Positions 1 through 5,812 of a stretch of 7,993 nt of DNA are shown one piece after another (position 1 is the first letter of the stretch; every line of letters starts with the position of its first letter). Both the position numbers and the translations under genes were made by a program. A model generated the notes under the pieces. That model saw only the letters and a list, made by a program, of their open reading frames with translations. It was not told the origin of the DNA and ran no database searches. Source of the DNA: Candidatus Zhuqueibacterota bacterium (GTDB taxonomy: Bacteria; KSB1; UBA2214); assembly GCA_022706175.1 (NCBI GenBank), contig JAKJDB010000101.1, forward strand, positions 1-7,993. Reading direction: 5' to 3'.

Positions 1-2469
1 GAGCAGACCCAACAGCAGCAACAGGGTCAAAACGCTGATCCATACGCCCAGGCGATAAGAGCTCGGCGCAAACCTGAACACGATCTCATGCTCGCCGGGC
101 GGCAGCTGAATGGAACGAAGGATATAGTTGGTTTTGTAGATTTTGGTCTCACGGCCATCCACATAGGCCTTCCAGCCCGCGGGATAATAGATTTCGCTCA
201 GCACCATCAGGGCCGGCTGCAGCACCTTGGCCGATAAACGAATTTCATGAATGTCGAAAGAGGTCATTCGCACCGTATTGCCGGCCCCGGCGACGATCGC
301 AGCCGCCGGCTTTTCTTCAAGGATGGCGGTTCGGTGCGGATCAAAGCGGCCGCTGCGCATGTAATCAAAGATCGCCTTGCGGCCGCTCAGCGTGACCGTC
401 GAATCGACGAAAAACGCCCGCGGCAGGACCGTGGTGTTTTCATAGATCCACGGCGACGGTGTGTAGACCATTTTATAGCGCGGATCCGGAAGAGTCAGAT
501 GGTTGACGATCAGGTATTTAACGTTCAGCATATCCAGCATCCCGGACTCAAACTGCAACCGCTCCCGGCCGATCTGATCGATCGGCACCGCCTGCGGGGT
601 CAGCTGGCCGTCGCGCGTGACGATCCGCCAGTACTTGGAGATGAAACCGTTCAATCCATAACGGTCCTGGCTGTTAAAGCCGGTCTCTTCGAGAAACTCC
701 TGATAGATGCGCAGCTTGGCGGGCGAGTACCCGAGAATGTTCTGGATGAAATGGAACGCATACCAGTTGCCGGATTTTTCGTCCAGAACCGGAAACAGGC
801 GATAAACGCTTGTGTCTTTTTTGATGAAATCCACCACCGCCGTGCTGTGAAAATAATCAACCTTTTCCTGCGCCGGCCGCGGCTGAACGATCTTGCTGTC
901 CACCATCCACAAATCCACCACCACCAGGATCAACAGCACCGCGCTCAAGCCCAACGTGGAGAGCTTGCCGTGTAGAAAACCGCGGATCAGAAATACCGTC
1001 ACCAACAACAGCGCGACCGACTTGAAGCCGTCGAGTACGGATTTGTTGTACGCCAACAACCGCTGGGCTTCGTTCAGCGGCATCTGGCCGCTGCCGGCCA
1101 TGTTCAGATAAACCGATTTGCTGAAAACCAAAAACAGCAGCAACAAGCCCACAAACGCGCAAAACCCGTACAGATAACGGAACAACCTCTTTCCCGCCGC
1201 TGCCTGCTTTTGACCGCTGGCGCGATATTCGAAAATGCCCTGCAGACCATACCCGGCCAGCACGACCATGCCGATGTCGAGCAGAATGTGAATCATGCTG
1301 GGAACGCGGAACCGGTCGAAAAACGGCAGGGCTTTGAACAGAGGTCCATAGAGCAGCGGCAGATGATTGCCGAAGGAGACGAGCAGTGAGAACAACACGA
1401 CGATGCCCATGAACCAGGTCATGCGTTTGCGGCGAAGAATAAAGGCGACGCCGGCCAACAGCATCACGATGACGCTGAAATAGAGCGGATAATCGGTGAA
1501 CGGCATTTTGCCCCAATAGGTGTCGCCGCCAAATCCCATAAACGCCGGTATGAAAAACGTAATCATCTCCAACGGATGAAAAGACCAGCCGGAGGCATAA
1601 TCATAATCCAGTCCACCGCCGCCGACCCCGCCGCCGCGGATGGAAAAACGCTGATAATCCAACACCGACACGTACAGTTTGGCCGAGAGCAAAACACCGG
1701 CCAACACCGCACCGGCCAGCAACGCGGTTGATAGCAGCACCGGCTTGATCTGCTTTTTTTCCCTATACTCGGCGATTTCATGAAACAGGTAATAAATGAA
1801 TATCGCGATAAACGTGTAGTAGGTGACCTGAATGTGCGCGCGCACCATTTGAAAGCCGATGGCCAACGCCGCCAGACTGAAATAGAGCAAACTCTTGTCC
1901 TCCAGCATCCGGCGCACCAGCCAGAGGATCACCGGGATCAGCACCAGGGCGAGGAATTTGGTGTTGTGGCCGTAAGTGGTAAACGCAACAAACTGCGGCA
2001 TAAACATCAGCGCCACACTGCAGAACAGGGCGGCGACCGGCGCCACCTTGCCGTCGCGCAACAGCACATACAACAACAGAGCCAGTAAAAGATAGTTGAG
2101 CAGAATAAAGGTGAACGCCGGCGCCTGAACGGCGTTTAATGCCGAGCGGAAAAAATCGTCAACCGGATTAATCCCCGGCGCACTCAACAGACTGCCAAAA
2201 GAGGGCATACCGCTAAAGATGTGCGGAATCCATAAGGGGGTCATGCCGCGTTGCTGTGCGTCCTGAACAAACGGCGTCAGCGCTCCAGAGCTCAGAGCGT
2301 CCGGCGCCATTACCGTCTTGCCGCCGAACATCAGCGGACTAAAAAAAAGGAGCAACAGCGTAAAGCAGAGAATCATCAGGCTGATGACCGGGTGTCGAGT
2401 GATCCAGGTCTCTTTTTCCACCGGCGCCGCTTTGCTCTCTGCTGATTTAACGTTCTTCTTTTTAGCCAC
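1..2469 (-). CDS. YfhO-family polytopic membrane protein (C-terminus cut by window edge)
   Basis: The minus-strand frame is open from a GTG at 2469 to base 1, giving 823 residues with no stop. I read it by reverse-complementing the region. A lysine-rich cytoplasmic N-terminus (residues 1-20) is followed by many hydrophobic helices, at about 27-48, 118-138, 143-163, 171-187, 194-230, 245-263, 301-315, 328-346, 351-366, 392-412, 431-450, 483-500 and 504-522. A mostly soluble extracytoplasmic domain follows (about 525-800), then a last helix begins near 808. YfhO-family hallmarks are GHNTK (167-171), the Gly-rich loop leading into GLDYDYASGWS (286-296), FRVPSM (387-392) and YYPAGWKAYVDG (761-772) followed by LPPGEHEI (789-796). 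Family knowledge: YfhO proteins are GT-C-like, and B. subtilis YfhO takes part in lipoteichoic acid glycosylation. The substrate here is unknown. The start is set by AGAGG 5 nt upstream. An in-frame TAA at 2479-2481 rules out a longer N-terminus, and an alternative GTG at 2475 lies too close to the AGAGG. Confidence 0.85.
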   Translation of the reverse strand, partial: MAKKKNVKSAESKAAPVEKETWITRHPVISLMILCFTLLLLFFSPLMFGGKTVMAPDALSSGALTPFVQDAQQRGMTPLWIPHIFSGMPSFGSLLSAPGINPVDDFFRSALNAVQAPAFTFILLNYLLLALLLYVLLRDGKVAPVAALFCSVALMFMPQFVAFTTYGHNTKFLALVLIPVILWLVRRMLEDKSLLYFSLAALAIGFQMVRAHIQVTYYTFIAIFIYYLFHEIAEYREKKQIKPVLLSTALLAGAVLAGVLLSAKLYVSVLDYQRFSIRGGGVGGGGLDYDYASGWSFHPLEMITFFIPAFMGFGGDTYWGKMPFTDYPLYFSVIVMLLAGVAFILRRKRMTWFMGIVVLFSLLVSFGNHLPLLYGPLFKALPFFDRFRVPSMIHILLDIGMVVLAGYGLQGIFEYRASGQKQAAAGKRLFRYLYGFCAFVGLLLLFLVFSKSVYLNMAGSGQMPLNEAQRLLAYNKSVLDGFKSVALLLVTVFLIRGFLHGKLSTLGLSAVLLILVVVDLWMVDSKIVQPRPAQEKVDYFHSTAVVDFIKKDTSVYRLFPVLDEKSGNWYAFHFIQNILGYSPAKLRIYQEFLEETGFNSQDRYGLNGFISKYWRIVTRDGQLTPQAVPIDQIGRERLQFESGMLDMLNVKYLIVNHLTLPDPRYKMVYTPSPWIYENTTVLPRAFFVDSTVTLSGRKAIFDYMRSGRFDPHRTAILEEKPAAAIVAGAGNTVRMTSFDIHEIRLSAKVLQPALMVLSEIYYPAGWKAYVDGRETKIYKTNYILRSIQLPPGEHEIVFRFAPSSYRLGVWISVLTLLLLLGLL

Positions 2470-2504
2470 GTGCACCTCTTATTTAAATGGCCTATACCAA
2501 GGTT

Positions 2505-2530
2505 TCTTTTATATTAAAATAATTTTTCCT
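2505..2530 (-). promoter_or_regulatory. AT-rich leader, possible promoter of the YfhO-family gene
   Basis: On the minus strand this AT-rich patch contains TAATAT and TATAAA -10-like hexamers about 40 nt upstream of the GTG start. No convincing -35 hexamer is found at the right distance, so a sigma-70 promoter is only suggested. The rest of the 2470-2675 intergenic region holds the right-facing promoter and a palindrome listed separately. I see no small gene in it. Confidence 0.2.
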
Positions 2531-2594
2531 AAAATGCCAGAGAATCTTTTCGCCGCACGCCCTGAAATCGGGTCCACCACTCGACGGTGCCCGT

Positions 2595-2612
2595 CCGTTC
2601 AGGTACTGACGG
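2595..2612. promoter_or_regulatory. Imperfect palindrome in divergent control region (possible operator)
   Basis: The arms CCGT(T)CAG and CTGACGG are complementary over 7 bp with one bulged T and flank a GTA centre. The element sits 12 bp upstream of the -35 box of the RHH-sat-cysC promoter and about 125 bp upstream of the YfhO-family start. That is a plausible place for a regulator such as the RHH-like protein encoded next door. Function is inferred from position and symmetry only. Confidence 0.3.
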
Positions 2613-2624
2613 CAAACAATCACC

Positions 2625-2653
2625 TTGACATTGAAGCGGAATCGGGCTATATT
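2625..2653 (+). promoter_or_regulatory. Sigma-70-type promoter for RHH-sat-cysC
   Basis: A perfect -35 box TTGACA (2625-2630) is followed, after exactly 17 bp, by TATATT (2648-2653), a 5/6 match to the -10 consensus. Transcription would start near 2660, leaving a short leader. That leader contains GGAG (2666-2669), 6 nt before the ATG at 2676. This is the best promoter in the window and suggests substantial expression of the sulfate-activation operon. Confidence 0.7.
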
Positions 2654-2675
2654 TCAGCTCTAATCGGAGTGTTAT

Positions 2676-2927
2676 ATGAGCCCAAAAACAGAAAAAGTTC
2701 CTGAAAGTAAAGTGACCATCAAGATCCCCCGGCCGCTTTACAATCATCTGGCGCACATCGTCAGCGACAGCGGATTCAACTCCGTGACTGATTTTATCGT
2801 TTTTGTGTTGCGCGATCTGATTTCCAACCAAGCATCGACCGCTGCTCTCCCGAGCAGCCAGACCGCGCTGTCGCCGCAGGAGATCGAGGCGATTCGAGCC
2901 CGGCTGAAATCACTGGGTTATTTCTAA
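2676..2927 (+). CDS. Small ribbon-helix-helix-like protein, putative regulator of sulfate activation
   Basis: An 83-residue protein. After a charged N-terminus, KVTIKIPRP (12-20) fits the short beta strand of a ribbon-helix-helix (CopG/Arc) fold. LYNHLAHIVSDSG (21-33) fits the first helix and SVTDFIVFVLRDLIS (37-50) the second, with GFN as the turn. RHH proteins bind DNA as dimers through the paired strands, with alternating polar residues of the strand contacting bases. A Ser/Ala linker leads to an acidic-basic tail LSPQEIEAIRARLKSLGYF (65-83), probably a separate helix. The start is supported by GGAG 6 nt upstream and by the strong promoter. The gene lies 34 nt upstream of sat on the same strand, so it likely regulates, or is co-regulated with, sulfate activation. 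The fold is assigned by pattern only, and a non-DNA-binding role cannot be excluded. Confidence 0.75.
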   Translation: MSPKTEKVPESKVTIKIPRPLYNHLAHIVSDSGFNSVTDFIVFVLRDLISNQASTAALPSSQTALSPQEIEAIRARLKSLGYF

Positions 2928-2961
2928 CCCGAACTAGAATAAAAACAGGAATAGAACCTCC

Positions 2962-4140
2962 ATGAGAGAAACCCTTGTACCTGCACACGGAGGCGCGCTG
3001 CAGCCGCGACTGTTGGCCGGCGCCGCCTTGCAGCAGGAGCTGGCTCGTGCCGGCGCCCTGCCGGTCATTCGCATCACCTCCCGAGAGACCTCTGATCTCA
3101 TCATGATGGCCACCGGCGCTTTCAGTCCTCTGGACGGATTTATGCGACAGTATGATTACCAGTCCGTTCTACAGTCCATGCACCTTGCCGATGGAACCCT
3201 CTGGCCGATCCCCATCACCCTCGCGGTATCGCTGCAGCAGGCGAACGGGCTGGCGATGGGCGACCGCATCGCTCTGGTGGATGATGAAAGCGGGGAGTTG
3301 ATCGCCACCATGGTGATCGAGGATAAATACCGCTACGATAAAACGCTTGAGGCCAAACAGGTTTTTCGCACCACCGACGCCGCACACCCCGGAGTGGCCA
3401 AACTGTTCGATCAGCCCGAGGTGCTGCTCGGCGGCCCCATCACCGCGCTGAGCGAAGGCCCTTATCCGCAATGGTATGGGACGCAGTTCGCCCGGCCGGC
3501 GGAAACCCGCGCGCTGTTTCAGGCGCACGGCTGGCGAACCATTGCCGCGTTTCAAACGCGCAATCCCATCCATCGCAGTCATGAATACTGCACCAAAATT
3601 GCCCTGGAACTCTGCGATGGCCTGTTGATCCATCCTCTGGTGGGCAAATTAAAAGAGGGCGACATTCCGGCGGATGTGCGCATGGAATGTTATCAGGTCC
3701 TGCTCAAAGAGTATTATCCGGAGGATCGTACCCTGCTGCGCGTCTATCCCATGGAGATGCGGTATGCCGGCCCGCGCGAGGCCTTGCTGCATGCGATCAT
3801 CCGTCAGAACTTTGGCTGCAGTCATCTGATCGTCGGCCGCGACCATGCCGGCGTAGGCGCCTACTATGGACCTTTTGACGCGCAAAAAATATTTGATGAG
3901 ATCGCGCCGAATGATCTCGTTATTCAACCGCTCAAGATCGATTGGACCTTTTGGTGCCGCCGCTGTGAATCCATGGCGTCCACCAAAACCTGTCCACATG
4001 GCCGGGAGGACCACCTGCTGATCAGCGGCACACGGCTGCGCGAGATGCTTACCAACAACGAACCCGTTCCCGCTGAATTCAGCCGGCCGCAGGTGCTCGC
4101 GGTTCTGCAAAAATTTTATCAGAACCAGAAAGGTGCGTGA
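2962..4140 (+). CDS. sat: Sulfate adenylyltransferase (ATP sulfurylase)
   Basis: This cytoplasmic enzyme makes adenosine 5'-phosphosulfate (APS) and pyrophosphate from ATP and sulfate, the first step of sulfate activation. Its 392 residues match the usual length of the single-subunit bacterial/archaeal Sat type, which is unrelated to CysDN. Visible motifs are QTRNPIHRSHE (198-208, the QxRNP/HxxH ATP-sulfate site), HPLVGKLKEGDIP (224-236), MRYAGPREAL (266-275), GRDHAGVG (292-299) and ISGTRLREML (354-363). Cysteines C332, C335 and C344, with nearby H346 and H351, form the CX2CX8C pattern of the zinc site known in bacterial enzymes such as that of Thermus. No fused APS kinase domain is present; that activity is supplied by the next gene. 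The start lies 11 nt after AGGA (2947-2950), a rather long spacing, and is directly preceded by CCTCC. It is co-oriented with cysC across a 3-nt gap. Confidence 0.96.
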   Translation: MRETLVPAHGGALQPRLLAGAALQQELARAGALPVIRITSRETSDLIMMATGAFSPLDGFMRQYDYQSVLQSMHLADGTLWPIPITLAVSLQQANGLAMGDRIALVDDESGELIATMVIEDKYRYDKTLEAKQVFRTTDAAHPGVAKLFDQPEVLLGGPITALSEGPYPQWYGTQFARPAETRALFQAHGWRTIAAFQTRNPIHRSHEYCTKIALELCDGLLIHPLVGKLKEGDIPADVRMECYQVLLKEYYPEDRTLLRVYPMEMRYAGPREALLHAIIRQNFGCSHLIVGRDHAGVGAYYGPFDAQKIFDEIAPNDLVIQPLKIDWTFWCRRCESMASTKTCPHGREDHLLISGTRLREMLTNNEPVPAEFSRPQVLAVLQKFYQNQKGA

Positions 4141-4143
4141 CCC

Positions 4144-4755
4144 ATGACCGAACAGAAGGCATCCAACATCACCTGGCACACGGCTTCCATTCAACGCGCG
4201 GATCGCGAAAGGCTGTTGGGTCAAAAGGGGCTGGTCCTCTGGTTCACCGGCCTGTCCTCCTCTGGGAAATCCACGCTGGCGCATGCGGTTGAAGCAAAAT
4301 TACATCAGGCCGGCCATCTCACCTATGTGCTGGACGGCGACAATATCCGCCACGGCCTGAATAAAAATCTCGGTTTCTCTCCGCAGGACCGGGAGGAGAA
4401 CATCCGCCGTATCGGCGAGGTGGCCAAACTTTTTGCCGACGCCGGATTGATCGTCATGACCGCATTCATCTCGCCCTATCGGGCGGACCGCGATCAGGCG
4501 CGGCGACTGCTGCCGCCAGATCGGTTCATCGAAGTGTTCGTCAAAGTGTCTCTCGCCGTCGCGGAACAACGGGATCCCAAAGGCCTGTATAAAAAAGCCC
4601 GCGCCGGCGAGATCAAAGAGTTCACCGGCATCTCCGCACCCTATGAAGAGCCGCTGAACCCGGAATTGGTCATCGACACGGACGTTCTGAATCTGGAGCA
4701 AAGCACCGCCCTGGTTCTGGATCTGCTCACCCGGCGCGCCCTGACGACAGGATAG
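4144..4755 (+). CDS. cysC: Adenylyl-sulfate kinase (APS kinase)
   Basis: This enzyme phosphorylates the 3'-hydroxyl of APS with ATP to give PAPS, the sulfate donor for sulfotransferases and the substrate of PAPS reductase. The 203 residues match the family length (about 200). Motifs in order are the Walker A loop GLSSSGKST (36-44), [11 protein letters not shown] (63-73), the [17 protein letters not shown] block (81-97) and [13 protein letters not shown] (108-120), whose S110 corresponds to the phosphorylatable serine of E. coli CysC. The lid region [20 protein letters not shown] (144-163) precedes PYEEP (166-170). All expected active-site elements are intact. The ATG lies 3 nt after the sat stop, with AAAGGTG (4130-4136) inside the 3' end of sat as ribosome binding site, so the two genes are very likely translationally coupled. 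No reductase or sulfotransferase gene is in the window, so the fate of PAPS cannot be read here. Confidence 0.96.
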   Translation: MTEQKASNITWHTASIQRADRERLLGQKGLVLWFTGLSSSGKSTLAHAVEAKLHQAGHLTYVLDGDNIRHGLNKNLGFSPQDREENIRRIGEVAKLFADAGLIVMTAFISPYRADRDQARRLLPPDRFIEVFVKVSLAVAEQRDPKGLYKKARAGEIKEFTGISAPYEEPLNPELVIDTDVLNLEQSTALVLDLLTRRALTTG

Positions 4756-4780
4756 ACTTGCCGGGGTGTGGTTTTCTTTT
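4728..4780 (+). terminator. Possible intrinsic terminator after cysC
   Basis: The last codons of cysC contain CACCCGGC (4728-4735), which pairs with GCCGGGGTG (4760-4768) with one bulged G. A small inner hairpin, CCTG-ACGA-CAGG, lies in the loop. The stem is followed by a T-rich stretch (TTTTCTTTT, 4772-4780). The loop is long and the stem overlaps the end of the gene, so this is a moderate candidate only. Confidence 0.35.
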
Positions 4781-4784
4781 CTGC

Positions 4785-4811
4785 TTGACTTTATCCTGGA
4801 AAATGTGTAAT
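4785..4811 (+). promoter_or_regulatory. Candidate promoter for the ytxH-like/DUF948 unit
   Basis: TTGACT (4785-4790, 5/6 to -35) is followed by TGTAAT (4806-4811, 5/6 to -10), but the 15-bp spacer is short. At the ideal 17-bp spacing the sequence is TAATTA, a poor -10. The region is AT-rich and lies after the cysC end, leaving a leader of roughly 85 nt. An independent promoter here is plausible, but the exact -10 is uncertain. Confidence 0.4.
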
Positions 4812-4841
4812 TATTTACGATACAGGATGGAACAAAATTTG

Positions 4842-4860
4842 CATCTTTTACGTTAAGATG
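4842..4860. repeat. Short inverted repeat in leader of the ytxH-like gene
   Basis: A perfect 6-bp inverted repeat, CATCTT and AAGATG, is separated by 7 nt. It sits between the candidate promoter and the ribosome binding site, 43 nt upstream of the ATG. It could be a leader hairpin or an operator. It is not followed by a T-run on the plus strand, so it is not a terminator in that direction. Confidence 0.3.
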
Positions 4861-4903
4861 AAAAAACCGGTCGGCTTTACCTTTTAATGGCAAGGGAGGT
4901 TGT

Positions 4904-5287
4904 ATGTCAGAAAATAGCTGTGATCACAGCAGTTTTTTTAAGGGCTTTTTGATCGGCGGCGCTTTGGGCGCCATAGCCGCATTGCTCTTTGCCCCGAAAT
5001 CAGGAAAAGAATTGCGCTCGGATATTAAACGGAAGGGCGAAGAAGCGGTGGAGGGCACCAAGCGCATATACGGCGAGACCCGGGATAAGGCGCAACAGAT
5101 CCTCGCGGAAGCGAGCGAAAAAGCTCAGGAATTGCGCGATGAGGCTTCCCGACAAATGAACAAAGCGCGCGCCAAAGCTGAGGAACTTCTCAGCCACGCT
5201 GAGGAAAAAGCCGTAGATTTTACCGGCTCGGCCCGTGGTCTGATGGACACGACCAAAGCCGATCTGACAAAAAAAAAGATAAAATAA
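4904..5287 (+). CDS. YtxH-family (gas-vesicle/general-stress-like) membrane-anchored protein
   Basis: A 127-residue protein with the classic YtxH signature: a short polar N-terminus, a hydrophobic helix FLIGGALGAIAALLFAP (15-31), then KSGKELR (32-38). The remainder (about 40-127) is a long amphipathic, Lys/Glu/Ala-rich helix with LEA- or apolipoprotein-like periodicity (for example 61-103). YtxH proteins are single-pass membrane proteins linked to general stress in Bacillus; their molecular role is not established. The start is certain: GGGAGG (4894-4899) lies 4 nt before the ATG. Oddity: the annotated frame ends two sense codons after a run of nine A's (5269-5277). The -1 frame continues for 20 residues (5278-5337, beginning DKITT and ending KKELGH) to a TGA at 5338-5340. 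The natural full-length protein may therefore be about 145 residues. Confidence 0.85.
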   Translation: MSENSCDHSSFFKGFLIGGALGAIAALLFAPKSGKELRSDIKRKGEEAVEGTKRIYGETRDKAQQILAEASEKAQELRDEASRQMNKARAKAEELLSHAEEKAVDFTGSARGLMDTTKADLTKKKIK

Positions 5288-5340
5288 CCACCGCTCTCAG
5301 TGCGGGCATTGATGCGGCAAAAAAAGAACTGGGCCATTGA
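5269..5340 (+). other. A9 tract with A_AAA_AAG slippery heptamer and open -1 extension of the ytxH-like gene
   Basis: The A-run 5269-5277 followed by G5278 forms A_AAA_AAG (5272-5278) in the zero frame. This is the arrangement of the E. coli dnaX -1 frameshift site. After slippage the frame reads GAT AAA ATA and so on, giving 20 residues (DKITTALSAGIDAAKKELGH) and a TGA at 5338-5340. The extension has the Ala/Lys-rich helical character of YtxH tails. A small stem, CCGC (5291-5294) with GCGG (5302-5305), lies 12 nt downstream. No clear upstream Shine-Dalgarno-like stimulator is seen. Restoring one A would give the same protein, so a sequencing indel explains the data equally well. Confidence 0.5.
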
Positions 5341-5369
5341 CGAACTAACTTCCTAGGAGAGTGCCGCTT

Positions 5370-5759
5370 ATGACTCTAACCATCAGCGTGGCTGTGATTG
5401 CAGCCATCATGGTGATCGTCGGTATCGTCGCCGTCATCGCGCTGTTCTATGTCATCCGTTTGGTGAAGGCCGCCATCTCTCTCGTCGATTCCGCCAAAAC
5501 GCAACTCGTTCCGGTATCGCAGGATCTCAGCCGCGTCTCACAAAGAACGCAACAGATCATGGATTCGGTACAGCGCCAGGTTGAAACCGTTGAACAGAGC
5601 GTCAATACGGTCAAGAATATGACGCTGCGCGTACACCAATTTGAAGAGAACTTGTTGACCGGAGCCGATCGAGCGGCACTCCCCTTGGTTCGCAGCATTC
5701 GATATGTGTCGGCCTTTTGGAAGGGCTTTCAGGTCTTTTACAGCATCATGAAAAAATAA
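5370..5759 (+). CDS. DUF948 (YtxG-like) membrane-anchored coiled-coil protein
   Basis: The product has 129 residues from the ATG at 5370. An N-terminal hydrophobic helix (about 4-29) is followed by an amphipathic helical region with heptad-like spacing (about 36-95, containing VSQDLSRVSQRTQQIMDSVQ and VETVEQSVNTVKN). A conserved-looking end, LVRSIRYVSAFWKGFQVFY (106-124), leads to a basic terminus. This is the layout of DUF948 proteins such as Bacillus YtxG, which typically sit beside YtxH, as here. The function is unknown, but a membrane-associated stress or envelope role is usually assumed. A GTG at 5361 is in frame, but AGGAG (5355-5359) would then be 1 nt away; the ATG at 5370, 10 nt away, is preferred. 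The gap from the extended ytxH-like stop (5340) is 29 nt, typical of an operon. Confidence 0.8.
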   Translation: MTLTISVAVIAAIMVIVGIVAVIALFYVIRLVKAAISLVDSAKTQLVPVSQDLSRVSQRTQQIMDSVQRQVETVEQSVNTVKNMTLRVHQFEENLLTGADRAALPLVRSIRYVSAFWKGFQVFYSIMKK

Positions 5760-5776
5760 CTTCTGGTTCACCCAGA
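5751..5776 (-). terminator. Possible intrinsic terminator for anmK (minus strand)
   Basis: Read on the minus strand, TCTGG-GTGAA-CCAGA forms a 5-bp hairpin (5776-5762) and is followed by AGTTATTTTTT (5761-5751). The T-run is the complement of the last AAA codons of the DUF948 gene, so this signal lies partly inside that gene. The short stem makes it a modest candidate. Confidence 0.4.
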
Positions 5777-5778
5777 CG

Positions 5779-5812
5779 GCCTCCTGATCAAGCGATCCCG
5801 GAGGCTTTTTTT
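5779..5812 (+). terminator. Strong rho-independent terminator after the DUF948 gene
   Basis: GCCTCC (5779-5784) pairs with GGAGGC (5800-5805), and an inner GATC/GATC stem closes an AAGC loop. Seven T's follow at once (5806-5812). It lies 19 nt past the DUF948 stop. The T-run touches the anmK stop codon (5811-5813, minus strand), so the two convergent units are separated by essentially this element alone. Confidence 0.85.

Noticed and set aside
247..975. Plus-strand open frame of 242 codons
   Set aside because: It lies opposite the YfhO-family gene, whose frame shows clear membrane helices and family motifs. The plus-strand product is Arg/His-rich and resembles no family.
857..1516. Second minus-strand open frame of 219 codons
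   Set aside because: It is out of frame with the continuous 823-residue YfhO-family reading frame and has shadow-like composition.
1608..1643. Low-complexity CCG-rich stretch that looks like a small repeat array
   Set aside because: It encodes the Gly-rich loop before GLDYDYASGWS of the YfhO-family protein, a conserved position in that family, so it is coding rather than a separate repeat element.
4300..4893. Minus-strand open frame of 197 codons opposite cysC
   Set aside because: cysC has all catalytic motifs on the plus strand; the antisense frame is an artefact of its codon pattern.
5361..5369. GTG start at 5361 for the DUF948 gene
   Set aside because: The ribosome binding site AGGAG would be only 1 nt away. 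The ATG at 5370 has workable spacing.
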